A stretch of DNA of 64,000 bases from contig NZ_JAJGTZ010000026.1 of the NCBI RefSeq assembly GCF_020784725.1, positions 78,305 to 142,304 on the forward strand. The letters are read 5' to 3'. Origin of the DNA: Limosilactobacillus reuteri (GTDB lineage Bacteria > Bacillota > Bacilli > Lactobacillales > Lactobacillaceae). A program made the position numbers and the translations under genes. Below, piece by piece: positions 1 to 9,716 of this stretch (position 1 is its first letter; each line of letters starts with the position of its first letter). The notes under the pieces are model-generated. The model searched no databases and had not been told where the DNA came from. It saw only the letters and a program-made list of their open reading frames with translations.

Positions 1-271
1 CGCTGTAGCATGGTCCTCAGCTGGTGTTTTAGGCTTTAAGGGAAGTCGGAAGTCCACTCCATTTGCTGCTCAAATGGCTTCAGAAGCTGCTGCTAAGCAA
101 GCTATGGAACATGGTATGAAGACTGTTGAAGTTGAAGTTAAGGGTCCAGGTTCAGGTCGTGAAGCTGCTATCCGTGCACTTCAAGCAACTGGATTGGAAG
201 TTACTGCTATTCGTGATGTAACGCCTGTTCCTCACAATGGTTCTCGTCCTCCAAAGCGTCGTCGTGTTTAA
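1..271 (+). CDS. rpsK: 30S ribosomal protein S11, 3' part
   Basis: This is the C-terminal 89 residues of ribosomal protein S11, open from base 2 to the stop at 269-271; the 5' end lies outside the window. The family signature is plain: the [20 protein letters not shown] stretch, the [16 protein letters not shown] helix and the basic RPPKRRRV tail. S11 sits in the platform of the 30S subunit and contacts 16S rRNA near the decoding region. It is the gene before rpoA in the alpha operon, which agrees with what follows. An ATG at 74 is internal and is not the start. Confidence 0.97.
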   Translation, partial: AVAWSSAGVLGFKGSRKSTPFAAQMASEAAAKQAMEHGMKTVEVEVKGPGSGREAAIRALQATGLEVTAIRDVTPVPHNGSRPPKRRRV

Positions 272-283
272 TTGACATTGCTG

Positions 284-318
284 GAGACAATTATTTCCAT
301 CAATTGCCTTTTTGTCTC
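284..318 (+). promoter_or_regulatory. Intercistronic hairpin rpsK-rpoA
   Basis: Seven-base arms GAGACAA (284-290) and TTGTCTC (312-318) can pair across a 21-base loop between rpsK and rpoA. No T-run follows, so it is not an ordinary terminator. It could stabilise or process the operon mRNA. That role is inferred from pairing alone. Confidence 0.3.
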
Positions 319-356
319 AAATACGAACCACGTTTTGAAAGGGGTACAAGGATAGA

Positions 357-1301
357 ATGATCGAATTTGAAAAGCCAAATATTCACAAAGTTGAAGAAAC
401 AGATAACTACGGTAAGTTTGTCGTAGAACCACTTGAGCGCGGTTATGGAACCACTCTCGGTAACTCGTTAAGGCGTGTATTAATTGCATCTTTGCCAGGT
501 GCAGCGATTACGAGTATGCAAATTGATGGTGTTTTACATGAATTTAGCACTGTTGAAGGTGTAACTGAGGATGTTACGCAGATTATCCTAAATCTTAAGA
601 AAGTTTCTTTAAAGCTTGATTCTGAGGATCAAAAGAATCTTGAATTAGATGTTAAAGGACCTGCTGAAGTAACTGCAAGTGATATCCAGGGTGATAATGA
701 AGTTACAATCTTAAATCCTGATCTGCATATTGCAACTGTTGCTGATGGCGCAGAATTACACATCAAGTTAACTGCTGATAAGGGTCGCGGTTACCTTTCT
801 GCTAACGATAATAAGGCCCGGATGGATGATTTAGCAATTGGTGTTTTACCGATTGATTCCATCTATACCCCAATTGAACGTGTAAATTACACTGTTGAAA
901 ATGCACGGGTTGGTCAGCGTAACGATTATGATAAGTTGACGCTGGATGTTTGGACTGATGGTTCATTAACACCAACTGAAGCAGTTAGTCTAGGTGCGAA
1001 GATTTTGACTGAACACTTAGCTATGTTCGTTGATTTAACAGAAACGGCTCAAAATGCTCAAGTGATGGTTGAAAAAGAAGAAACACACAAAGAGAAGATG
1101 CTTGAAATGACTATTGAAGAGCTTGATCTCTCTGTACGTTCTTACAATTGTTTGAAGCGAGCTGGTATTAATACTGTTAAGGAATTAACTGATAGAACAG
1201 TGTCTGATATGATGAAGGTTCGAAACTTAGGACAAAAGTCGTTAGAAGAAATTAAACTTAAATTAAATGATCTTGGTGTTTCATTTCGCCAAGACGACTA
1301 A
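357..1301 (+). CDS. rpoA: RNA polymerase subunit alpha
   Basis: The 314-residue alpha subunit nucleates assembly of RNA polymerase and contacts upstream promoter DNA and activators. The N-terminal dimerisation domain (about 1-230) carries the GNSLRRVL motif at 35-42. The C-terminal domain follows a flexible linker, with [11 protein letters not shown] (261-271) and [11 protein letters not shown] (289-299) forming the helix-hairpin-helix DNA-binding fold. Length matches Firmicutes alpha subunits. The ATG follows a GAAAGGGG ribosome site. It lies between rpsK and rplQ, the usual alpha-operon order. Confidence 0.99.
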
Positions 1302-1335
1302 TTAGTATACCAATTGCAAAGGAGGGAACCACTTT

Positions 1336-1719
1336 ATGAGTTACCGTAAATTAGGACGTACAAGTTCACAACGTAAGGCTTTATTACGTGATTTAACTAC
1401 AGATTTAATCGTTAATGGTCGTATTACTACTACTGAAGCACGTGCTAAGGAAGTTCGTAAGACCGCTGATAAGATGATTACACTTGCTAAGCATGGTGAT
1501 TTAGCTTCTCGTCGTAAGGCTGCCGCTTTTATACGTAATGTTGTTGCTGATGTTAAGGAAGATGGCGATGATATTCGTGTACAATCTGCTCTTCAAAACC
1601 TTTTTGAAGAACTTGCTCCAAAGTATGCAGATCGTAACGGTGGTTACACACGCATCTTGAAGACTATGCCTCGTCGTGGTGACGGTGCACCAATGGTTAT
1701 TCTTGAATTAGTGGACTAA
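1336..1719 (+). CDS. rplQ: 50S ribosomal protein L17
   Basis: This is 127-residue ribosomal protein L17, which lies near the peptide exit tunnel of the 50S subunit. It opens with the typical [20 protein letters not shown] and ends ...[11 protein letters not shown], as in other Firmicutes. A strong GGAGGG site (about 1321) precedes the ATG. It is the last gene of the alpha operon. Its 3' region carries a structured RNA (1754-1857) of the type known to follow L17 genes in Lactobacillales. Confidence 0.99.
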   Translation: MSYRKLGRTSSQRKALLRDLTTDLIVNGRITTTEARAKEVRKTADKMITLAKHGDLASRRKAAAFIRNVVADVKEDGDDIRVQSALQNLFEELAPKYADRNGGYTRILKTMPRRGDGAPMVILELVD

Positions 1720-1753
1720 TTGATCTGTTCACATAAACTAAATACGTAATAAA

Positions 1754-1857
1754 GAATCACTATCATTGATAGTATAGAGCGTTACGATGGTGGGGAAACC
1801 CTAGTCTAGCTTGAATGCGGGAAACCCTCGTGCACTTCAATGGTAAGTGATTTTTTA
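1754..1857 (+). ncRNA. L17 downstream element (structured 3' UTR RNA)
   Basis: Just after rplQ, AATCACT (1755-1761) pairs with AGTGATT (1846-1852). The pairing extends inwards through ATCATTGA/TCAATGGT and encloses two small hairpins with GAAA/AAA loops (GGGGAAACCC about 1793-1802 and CGGGAAACCCTCG about 1818-1830). A T-run follows the closing arm. The position and architecture fit the L17 downstream element, a motif reported only in 3' regions of L17 operons in lactic acid bacteria. Its function is unknown; it may end or stabilise the ribosomal mRNA. A covariance-model search would settle the assignment. Confidence 0.75.
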
Positions 1858-1938
1858 TTTTAAATTTAATTTTGATAGATAATTCTGTGGACTTTGCTAA
1901 AATATACTTATTAACTAATATTGAAAAGAGGAAATACT

Positions 1939-2766
1939 GTGACTGGAATAAAGATTCGAAAACTTGTATTTACATATCCAGACAGTAAATACCCCGTTTT
2001 AAAAAATATCAATCTGGATTTTGAACCAGTTTCTTGGACAGCGATTATTGGTCATAATGGTAGTGGAAAAAGTACATTAGCCCGATTAATTGATGGATTA
2101 CTCAGTCCTACTGCGGGATCGATTGAAGTTGACGGAATGCAAGTTAACGAAAGCTCTATAGGTAAGATTCACCAGCAAATAGGATTCGTTTTTCAAAACC
2201 CTGAAAATCAATTTGTAGGAGCAACCGTTGCTGATGATGTTGCATTCGGACTTGAAAACCGACAAGTAGATCGAAATAAAATGGAGGAAAAGATTGATAA
2301 AGCTTTAAAGATGGTAGGAATGAGTGATTATAAAAATACAGCCCCTATTAATCTTTCTGGAGGACAAAAGCAACGGGTAGCACTTGCAGGAATCCTTGCA
2401 TTAATGCCTAAGATAATAATCCTTGATGAGGCTACTAGTATGCTTGATCCTTTAGCACGACAAGAAATTTTGACTTTATTACAAAAATTAAAAAAAGAAT
2501 ATAATCTTTCAATTATTTCAATTACACATGATCCTCAAGAAATTGAATTAGCAGATAAAATAGTTGTATTAAATGATGCGCAAGTTGTAAAACAAGGTGC
2601 TCCATCGGAAATTCTTAAAGATAAAGAATTATTACTTGAAATTGGAGTAGGAATTCCCGCAAGCCAGCAACTGCAGAAATTATTGGTTGAACGAGGAATT
2701 GATGTTCCAAATAGATATTTAAATTTAGAGGAGCTAAAAAATTGGCTAAAGCAGCAATTACAGTAA
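1939..2766 (+). CDS. ecfA1: ECF transporter ATPase EcfA1
   Basis: This is one of the two ATPases of the energy-coupling factor module, which powers uptake of vitamins by interchangeable S components. With the GTG at 1939 (275 residues), Walker A GHNGSGKST is at 38-46, followed by a Q-loop (VFQNPENQ), signature LSGGQKQ at 138-144, Walker B IIILDEA near 158-164 and switch His 196. The GTG has AAGAGG seven bases upstream, whereas the in-frame TTG at 1921 has no such site. An extended -10 (TGCTAAAAT, 1896-1903) without a clear -35 precedes it. Its 3' end overlaps ecfA2 by 25 bases. Confidence 0.95.
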   Translation: MTGIKIRKLVFTYPDSKYPVLKNINLDFEPVSWTAIIGHNGSGKSTLARLIDGLLSPTAGSIEVDGMQVNESSIGKIHQQIGFVFQNPENQFVGATVADDVAFGLENRQVDRNKMEEKIDKALKMVGMSDYKNTAPINLSGGQKQRVALAGILALMPKIIILDEATSMLDPLARQEILTLLQKLKKEYNLSIISITHDPQEIELADKIVVLNDAQVVKQGAPSEILKDKELLLEIGVGIPASQQLQKLLVERGIDVPNRYLNLEELKNWLKQQLQ

Positions 2767-3605
2767 AAAAACTTCACTATACATATCCTAATTCTACTAA
2801 TGAAGCCTTACATAATGTTTCATTAACAATTAAGAAGCAAGAATTTGTTGCTATTATTGGACAAACCGGAAGTGGAAAGTCGACATTGGTTTCATTAATT
2901 GATGGATTAATAAAGCCCAGTAGTGGGGAACTTAATGTAGCAGGTCTAGAAATTAATGCCACGACCAGAGCTGAAAATTTAAATAGGATTCATCATCAAG
3001 TCGGCTTTGTATTCCAATTTCCTGAACAGCAATTATTTGCAGAAACGGTTGCCGAAGATATTGCTTTTGGGCCTCATAATTTAGGATGGTCTACAAAGAG
3101 AATTGAAAAAGCAGTTGACGAAGCATTAAAAATGGTGAATTTACCTTTAGAATTAAGGTCACACTCCCCTTTTGCACTTTCTGGAGGACAAATGAGGCGA
3201 GTAGCGATTGCTGGCGTTTTAGCAATGGATCCCCAAATTTTAATTCTTGATGAACCAACAGCGGGACTGGATACTCAAGCAACTAATGATTTACTTAAAC
3301 TTATTAAAGATCTTAACGAGAAGGGAACAACGATTATAATGGTTACTCACCAAATGGAGCAGGTAGCCTATTATGCTAACCATGTAATTGCAATGAGCAA
3401 TGGGCAGGTTGTTATGGATACTACTCCTCAGCAATTATTTAGGGATCCTCAACGATTAAAAAAACTATCATTGACTCTGCCTGTTTCCGTCGAGGTTGCG
3501 CAATGCCTTAGTAAAGATGGGATAACTTTAAAAAATACTGAACCGCTTACGCTTGATGTGTTAGCAGACGAAATAGCAGAAGCGATGGGGAGAAAAAGAA
3601 AATGA
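2742..3605 (+). CDS. ecfA2: ECF transporter ATPase EcfA2
   Basis: This is the second, non-identical ATPase of the ECF module (287 residues). Walker A GQTGSGKST is at 40-48, signature ALSGGQ at 145-150 and Walker B LILDEP near 167-172, then the His of VTHQ. The start is TTG at 2742 with AGAGGAG eight bases upstream, so the gene starts inside the end of ecfA1; this suggests translational coupling. Its stop shares ATGA with the ecfT start. EcfA1 and EcfA2 form a heterodimer that docks on EcfT. Confidence 0.95.
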   Translation: MAKAAITVKKLHYTYPNSTNEALHNVSLTIKKQEFVAIIGQTGSGKSTLVSLIDGLIKPSSGELNVAGLEINATTRAENLNRIHHQVGFVFQFPEQQLFAETVAEDIAFGPHNLGWSTKRIEKAVDEALKMVNLPLELRSHSPFALSGGQMRRVAIAGVLAMDPQILILDEPTAGLDTQATNDLLKLIKDLNEKGTTIIMVTHQMEQVAYYANHVIAMSNGQVVMDTTPQQLFRDPQRLKKLSLTLPVSVEVAQCLSKDGITLKNTEPLTLDVLADEIAEAMGRKRK

Positions 3606-4405
3606 ATAGTAAAATCGTATTTGGTAGTTATGTACCAGTAAAATCGATCCTCCATCGTCTTGATCCACGAATAAAATTAATCATGTGTATTATTTATGTT
3701 ATTTTAATTTTCTTCGTGAATAATTTTTTAGCTGCTATGTGGCTTTTATTAGCGCTCCTTATGGCAATTAAGTTAAGTAATGTTGGTTTAAGGCAATATT
3801 GGCAGGGAATTAAGCCGTTGTTTTTAATTATTTTGATAACAGTAGCGTTTCAAATTTTATTTAGTAGTGGCGGAAAGATGTATTGGCATTGGGGAATTAT
3901 GGCAATAACTCGTGACGGTCTTATTAATTCATTAATTATTTTTTATCGTTTTATTGTGATTATCACCGCTTCAACTGTCTTAACTGCCACTACCCAAACC
4001 TTTCAAATAGCAGATGCCTTGGCATGGTTGATGAAACCATTACAAGTAATTAAAGTTCCTGTCAATCAGATTACGTTAATGATTTCCATTGCATTGCGCT
4101 TTGTTCCAACTATTATGGATGAAACTAATAAAATTATGAAAGCTCAGCGGGCTCGCGGGATTAATTTTAACACTGGAACTCTTTTGACACGGATTAAACA
4201 TTTAGTTCCGATTCTTATCCCATTATTTGTCAACTCGTTTAAGCGAGCAGAAGAATTAGCAACAGCCATGGAAGCAAGAGGGTATGATCCTAATGCACCA
4301 CGGACTCATTATCGGCAGTTAGTTTGGCACAAAAATGATGCTTGGGCTGGCTTGGGACTATTAATTGTAACAGGTGGTCTAGTTTGTATTCGAATATTTT
4401 TCTAA
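3602..4405 (+). CDS. ecfT: ECF transporter transmembrane subunit EcfT
   Basis: This is the membrane scaffold of the ECF transporter (267 residues), linking the ATPase pair to vitamin-binding S components. Hydrophobic helices lie at about 27-57, 72-88, 110-130 and 152-172, with another at the C terminus. The two Ala-Arg-Gly coupling motifs that insert into the ATPases are at 184-186 (RARGIN) and 225-227 (EARGYD). The start overlaps the ecfA2 stop by four bases (ATGA). No S component is encoded in the window, so the module probably serves several located elsewhere. Confidence 0.96.
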   Translation: MNSKIVFGSYVPVKSILHRLDPRIKLIMCIIYVILIFFVNNFLAAMWLLLALLMAIKLSNVGLRQYWQGIKPLFLIILITVAFQILFSSGGKMYWHWGIMAITRDGLINSLIIFYRFIVIITASTVLTATTQTFQIADALAWLMKPLQVIKVPVNQITLMISIALRFVPTIMDETNKIMKAQRARGINFNTGTLLTRIKHLVPILIPLFVNSFKRAEELATAMEARGYDPNAPRTHYRQLVWHKNDAWAGLGLLIVTGGLVCIRIFF

Positions 4406-4424
4406 ATCAATAAGGGAGTAAACA

Positions 4425-5195
4425 ATGTATCGTTATAAAATAACCTTTGCTTATGATGGAACTAATTTTTCTGGGTTCCAGATTCAACCAAATAAGCGAA
4501 CTGTAGAACAAACATTAAAGAATGCAGTAAATAAAATTGCTAAGCATCCAACTCCAGCTATTCCTGTTATTGGTTCAGGAAGGACAGACGCTGGAGTTCA
4601 TGCGCTTAATCAAGTTGCGCACTTTGATATTCCCTATCATTTAAGTAATGAATCTATGCGAAAGGCTCTCAACAGTATTTTGCCACTGGATATTTTAATT
4701 AAGAAGGCCGAATTAGTGGATAATGATTTCCATGCGCGATACAGTGCTCATCGTAAAACTTATCGTTATCGAGTTGATCAGGGAGAATTTGTGAACCCAT
4801 TCAAACGCAACTATACTTCTCATTTTAAATATCCCCTTAACTTAGAAAAGATGAGAAAAGCAGCTAATGATTTGGTTGGAACTCATGACTTTACAAGTTT
4901 TGTTGCATCGGGGAGTCAAGCAAAAAGCAATGTTCGGACGATTGAGAATATCACAATTAGACGAGACAAACTAAGAAATGAGGTTGTCTTTGATTTTACT
5001 GGTAATGGTTTTCTCTATAATCAAGTCCGCATAATGGTCGCTTTTCTCTTAGAAATCGGGAGCAATCAGCGGCCAGTAGATGACGTGTCGCGAGTCCTTG
5101 AAGCAAAGGATCGGACATTAGCACGGATGACGGCTCCAGCGAGTGGTTTATATTTAGTTAATGTAGATTATGGAACAAATGATGAAAAGGATTGA
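4425..5195 (+). CDS. truA: tRNA pseudouridine(38-40) synthase
   Basis: TruA isomerises uridines 38-40 in the anticodon stem-loop of many tRNAs to pseudouridine. The protein is 256 residues with the catalytic Asp55 in GSGRTDAGVHA and the family motifs HARYSAHRKTYRY and GNGFLYNQVR. The ATG follows AAGGGAG. It sits 19 bases after ecfT and is probably co-transcribed; ecfA1-ecfA2-ecfT-truA-rplM-rpsI is a conserved Firmicutes arrangement. The truA stop codon lies inside the -35 box of the rplM promoter. Confidence 0.97.
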   Translation: MYRYKITFAYDGTNFSGFQIQPNKRTVEQTLKNAVNKIAKHPTPAIPVIGSGRTDAGVHALNQVAHFDIPYHLSNESMRKALNSILPLDILIKKAELVDNDFHARYSAHRKTYRYRVDQGEFVNPFKRNYTSHFKYPLNLEKMRKAANDLVGTHDFTSFVASGSQAKSNVRTIENITIRRDKLRNEVVFDFTGNGFLYNQVRIMVAFLLEIGSNQRPVDDVSRVLEAKDRTLARMTAPASGLYLVNVDYGTNDEKD

Positions 5196-5220
5196 CGAAA
5201 GTACTAGAAGAAGGTATACT
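5192..5220 (+). promoter_or_regulatory. Sigma-A promoter of rplM-rpsI
   Basis: TTGACG (5192-5197) and TATACT (5215-5220) are separated by exactly 17 bases, a near-consensus vegetative promoter. The -35 overlaps the truA stop codon. Transcription should start near 5227, giving a leader of about 74 bases before the rplM GTG. Confidence 0.85.
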
Positions 5221-5227
5221 AGCCATT

Positions 5228-5285
5228 GGTATTTCTTTTCCATCTAATAACTCGGTACACTATTATATGTAAAAGAAAAACAAAA
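5228..5285 (+). promoter_or_regulatory. Probable L13 leader (ribosomal-protein autoregulation)
   Basis: In the short rplM leader, TTTCTTTT (5232-5239) is perfectly complementary to AAAAGAAA (5271-5278) and encloses a 31-base loop. A structured L13 leader upstream of rplM-rpsI is known in low-GC Gram-positives, where L13 is thought to bind its own mRNA. The match is inferred from position and pairing and has not been tested against the model. Confidence 0.5.
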
Positions 5286-5300
5286 TTGGAGGACTTAATC

Positions 5301-5744
5301 GTGAGAACGACATACATCGCAAAACCTGGTGAAGTTGAACGCAAATGGTACGTTGTCGATGCTAAGAATGTCCCAATGGGTCGTTTAGCATCTGCAGTAG
5401 CATCAATTTTGCGCGGTAAGAACAAACCAACATTTACTCCACACGTTGATACTGGTGATTACGTTATCGTTATCAACGCTGCGCAAGTTAAGTTAACTGG
5501 TAAGAAAGCATCTCAAAAGATGTACTACCGTCACTCAAACTACCCTGGTGGTTTGAAGCAACGGACTGCTGGTGACTTCCTTGCAAAGGAACCAGAGAAG
5601 TTATTGGAAACTGCTATCAAGGGTATGCTTCCACACAACTCTCTTGGTCACAAGCAAGGTTTGAAGTTACATGTTTATGCTGGTGAAGACCACAAACATG
5701 CTGCACAAAACCCAGAAGTTTTAGACATTACTAACTTAATCTAA
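5301..5744 (+). CDS. rplM: 50S ribosomal protein L13
   Basis: This is L13, an early assembly protein of the 50S subunit, with 147 residues from the GTG at 5301, the usual family length. That GTG has GGAGG eight bases upstream; the longer in-frame ATG at 5226 would add 25 non-conserved residues and falls at the predicted transcription start. Conserved blocks are [15 protein letters not shown] [24 protein letters not shown] and MLPHNSLG. It is followed 13 bases later by rpsI, the usual pair. Confidence 0.98.
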   Translation: MRTTYIAKPGEVERKWYVVDAKNVPMGRLASAVASILRGKNKPTFTPHVDTGDYVIVINAAQVKLTGKKASQKMYYRHSNYPGGLKQRTAGDFLAKEPEKLLETAIKGMLPHNSLGHKQGLKLHVYAGEDHKHAAQNPEVLDITNLI

Positions 5745-5757
5745 GGAGGGAATGGAA

Positions 5758-6153
5758 TTGGCTCAACAAGTACAATACAGTGGTACTGGTCGGCGTAAGG
5801 ATGCAACCGCACGTGTTCGCTTAGTACCAGGTTCAGGTAAGATTACGATGAACGGCAAGGCAATTGAAGACTACATTCCATTTGCCAACTTACGTGCTAT
5901 CGTTAACCAACCATTTGCTGTTACTAAAACAGAAGGTCAATACGACGTTTTAGCTAACGTTAATGGTGGTGGATTCTCTGGTCAAGCAGGTGCAGTACGT
6001 CACGGTATCGCCCGTGCACTTCTCGCTGTTGATCCAGACTTCCGTGACGCTTTAAAGAAGGCTGGTCTCTTAACTCGTGACCCTCGTATGAAGGAACGTC
6101 GTAAGCCAGGTCTTAAGAAAGCTCGTAAGGCTGCTCAATTCAGTAAGCGTTAA
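5758..6153 (+). CDS. rpsI: 30S ribosomal protein S9
   Basis: S9 (131 residues) binds the 30S head, and its C-terminal tail ([12 protein letters not shown]) reaches the P-site tRNA. The start is placed at TTG 5758 because AAGGAGGG (5743-5750) is seven bases upstream of it. The ATG at 5752 lies only one base from that site and would add two residues. Family motifs [16 protein letters not shown] and RHGIARALL are clear. It is co-transcribed with rplM and ends at a strong terminator. Confidence 0.97.
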   Translation: MAQQVQYSGTGRRKDATARVRLVPGSGKITMNGKAIEDYIPFANLRAIVNQPFAVTKTEGQYDVLANVNGGGFSGQAGAVRHGIARALLAVDPDFRDALKKAGLLTRDPRMKERRKPGLKKARKAAQFSKR

Positions 6154-6172
6154 TATTTCGATTATCGCTTCC

Positions 6173-6205
6173 AAAGACATCAGTATTTTGCTGATGTCTT
6201 TTTAT
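6173..6205 (+). terminator. Rho-independent terminator of rplM-rpsI
   Basis: AAAGACATCAG (6173-6183) pairs perfectly with CTGATGTCTTT (6191-6201) across a 7-base loop and runs into T-rich sequence. Confidence 0.93.
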
Positions 6206-6237
6206 ATTTAAAGAGAATTTAATATACGATATAATAA

Positions 6238-7041
<804 letters not shown>

Positions 7042-7061
7042 TATTTAAGGCTAGTAGCATC

Positions 7062-7100
7062 AAGCGCAACTGGAAAAGAATTTTTCAGTTGTGCTTTTTT
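7062..7100 (+). terminator. Terminator of the SDR gene
   Basis: AAGCGCAACTG (7062-7072) pairs with CAGTTGTGCTT (7086-7096), including one G-U pair, followed by a run of T. Confidence 0.9.
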
Positions 7101-7190
7101 AACTTCTTCTAAAAATATTACGATAAATTAACCCAAACGAGATGGATTTTGCTACAATTAATAACTAGTAGAAAAGAGGAGGCTAAGCTT

Positions 7191-7817
7191 GTGGCAAAAC
7201 GGAAGCGGAGAAACAAAAACCGCCATACGGGTAGAAATTGGATTATTAGCATTCTTGCTGTTATTGTTATTTTTTTGGGTGTTTACGTTGGGCACCATTT
7301 TTACCGAATCTGGAATCAGCAACGAATTGAACAAGAGGCACGTGAAAAGGATCGCCGAGCGAAGCAATTATTTATTCAGCAAGTTGCTCCTGAAGCCCAG
7401 GCAATGCAAAATACCTATCATGTTTATGCATCAATTACGATTGCCCAAGCGATTCTTGAATCTCAATGGGGAACAAGTCAGTTAGCGTCACAATACCATA
7501 ATTTATTTGGAATTAAGGGAACGGGAACAAATTCACGAGTAATGACAACTAAAGAATATATTAATGGTAAGTGGATCGTTACTAAGGGACGATTCCGCGT
7601 TTATGATAGTTGGAGTGATTCGATTAAAGACCATACGCGATTGATGTTAAATGGGACAGACACCAATCAACAAAATTATGACCGAGTTGTCCATGCGACT
7701 AATTATCAAGAAGCAGCTCGGGGATTACAAGAAGCAGGTTATGCGACTGATCCTGATTATGCACAAAAATTAATTTCGGTGATTAAGGCGTATAAGTTAT
7801 ATACTTATGATAAGTAA
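7191..7817 (+). CDS. Membrane-anchored GH73 N-acetylglucosaminidase
   Basis: This cell-wall hydrolase of 208 residues cuts glycan strands of peptidoglycan, acting outside the membrane. A basic N terminus and one membrane helix (about 17-39) anchor it, and the rest is a GH73 (LytG-like) catalytic domain. The probable catalytic acid is Glu90 in AQAILESQWG; NLFGIKG and the FRVYDSWSDSIKDH block are also typical. The start is GTG 7191 with AGAGGAGG eight bases upstream. An extended -10 (TGCTACAAT, 7150-7158) lies before it. It is followed 17 bases later by xpt; no functional link is obvious. Confidence 0.88.
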   Translation: MAKRKRRNKNRHTGRNWIISILAVIVIFLGVYVGHHFYRIWNQQRIEQEAREKDRRAKQLFIQQVAPEAQAMQNTYHVYASITIAQAILESQWGTSQLASQYHNLFGIKGTGTNSRVMTTKEYINGKWIVTKGRFRVYDSWSDSIKDHTRLMLNGTDTNQQNYDRVVHATNYQEAARGLQEAGYATDPDYAQKLISVIKAYKLYTYDK

Positions 7818-7822
7818 TATAG

Positions 7823-8410
<588 letters not shown>

Positions 8411-8426
8411 TAAGGGAAGTGATAAA

Positions 8427-9560
8427 ATGGGCAGAGATGCTATTTACCCAGGTAGTACTTTAGGAATTATTGGAATTAATCGCAATGGAGCAGCACTTAT
8501 TGCGACAGCGAAGAAGGCAGGCTTTAATGTTGGTGTGTATGTGGATCGTTCTCAGCCGTCAGTAACTAAAATGGCTGACTTTACAATTGTAGGAGCAATG
8601 AACGATCGCACAAAACTAACTCAGTTTGGAGAAGCATGTGATGCAATTCTTTATCAAACCCCTAATGTTGATTCTCGTGTCCTGCACTTTTTGAGTCAAT
8701 ATGCGGTAATTCCCCAGGGGATTAATGCTCTTGAAATTGTTCAAGATCGGTTAATGGAACGTGCTTTCTTAGATCAAGTAAATATTAATATTGCTCCATA
8801 TGTGACGGTGGTTAGTTTAGATGATGTTTACCAATCAATTGATTCCATTGGCTATCCTGCGCTGTTAAAACCCATTCAACGAGGAATTGGGGAAAATTCA
8901 ATGCTGATTGAGCGTCAATCTGATATTACTCGAGCCGCTGATTTTATTGATACTGGTACATATTTACTAGAATCGTGGATTGAACATACAAATGAATATA
9001 CTATGACGGCGGCAACTGATGGAAAAGATACAGAGATTTTTCCTCTTGCTCAGCTTCATTACAATGACAAGCGCCAGTTGATTTCTGTTGCGACACCAGC
9101 AAATATTCACGATGATATGTTAAAAGAGATGCAGCGGATTGTAAAAAGTGTTGCGGCATCTCTTGAATATCGGGGTGTATTTTCGGTTAACTTTTATGTT
9201 ACTTCTACTGGTACCCTTTATGTAAAGAATATTGAACCAGGGTTAACGTCAATTGCTAATATTTATGATGTCACAGCAAATGTTGATCAGTATGAAGAAC
9301 AATTAAGAAGTGCTGTTGGAATGCCCCTACACGTTATTACACCATTACAAATTGGTTTGCTGATGGTCGTTCGCAATTATCAATCACGGGCAATTCAACG
9401 GCAATGGTTGCTGAAGAATAACTGGCAATTTAGATTCTTTAATGATGTTGGGGATGACGATCAAGCAATTCTCGGCTTTGTCTGGGTAACTGGCGGCGAT
9501 AACTTAGCAGCTTTAAAGAATCAAGTTGACGATACCGAAGTTTGGAACGACCAAGCTTGA
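8427..9560 (+). CDS. purK: PurK-like ATP-grasp protein (5-(carboxyamino)imidazole ribonucleotide synthase family)
   Basis: This is a 377-residue ATP-grasp enzyme of the PurK type, which uses ATP and bicarbonate to carboxylate AIR in purine synthesis. The N-terminal Rossmann-like part (LGIIGINRNGAALIATAKKAGF) and the ATP-grasp core (YPALLKPIQRGIGENSMLI, YLLESWI) are visible. The family usually has GGGQL in the first motif; here it reads GINRNGA, so this copy is diverged. No purE neighbour is present, although purK normally pairs with it. It may be a second PurK-like enzyme with an altered role. It sits after xpt and ends at a terminator before pcrA. Confidence 0.7.
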   Translation: MGRDAIYPGSTLGIIGINRNGAALIATAKKAGFNVGVYVDRSQPSVTKMADFTIVGAMNDRTKLTQFGEACDAILYQTPNVDSRVLHFLSQYAVIPQGINALEIVQDRLMERAFLDQVNINIAPYVTVVSLDDVYQSIDSIGYPALLKPIQRGIGENSMLIERQSDITRAADFIDTGTYLLESWIEHTNEYTMTAATDGKDTEIFPLAQLHYNDKRQLISVATPANIHDDMLKEMQRIVKSVAASLEYRGVFSVNFYVTSTGTLYVKNIEPGLTSIANIYDVTANVDQYEEQLRSAVGMPLHVITPLQIGLLMVVRNYQSRAIQRQWLLKNNWQFRFFNDVGDDDQAILGFVWVTGGDNLAALKNQVDDTEVWNDQA

Positions 9561-9593
9561 TCACGAAATTATAAATTAAGCGTACAAGATTAC

Positions 9594-9630
9594 GAGGGAC
9601 TGGGGATGAAATCGCAGTCTCTTTATTTTT
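9594..9630 (+). terminator. Terminator after the purK-like gene
   Basis: AGGGACTG (9595-9602) pairs with CAGTCTCT (9615-9622) with one G-U, then a T-rich run. Confidence 0.85.
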
Positions 9631-9672
9631 CCTAACATATGTTCGATTTTAGCACCAAATGAGATCCTAATT

Positions 9673-9681
9673 TGGTATAAT
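9673..9681 (+). promoter_or_regulatory. Extended -10 promoter of pcrA
   Basis: TGGTATAAT (9673-9681) is a perfect extended -10 with no good -35 at 17 bases. It lies 35 bases before the pcrA GTG. Confidence 0.6.
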
Positions 9682-9716
9682 ATTAGCCGATGAAAATTTA
9701 GAGAGGATGGAACAGC

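Noticed and set aside
272..277. TTGACA after rpsK as a promoter for rpoA
   Set aside because: No -10 hexamer is found 16-18 bases downstream, and the gene lies in the alpha operon.
1872..1877. TTGATA as -35 for ecfA1
   Set aside because: The spacer to TAAAAT is 20 bases; the extended -10 is the better explanation.
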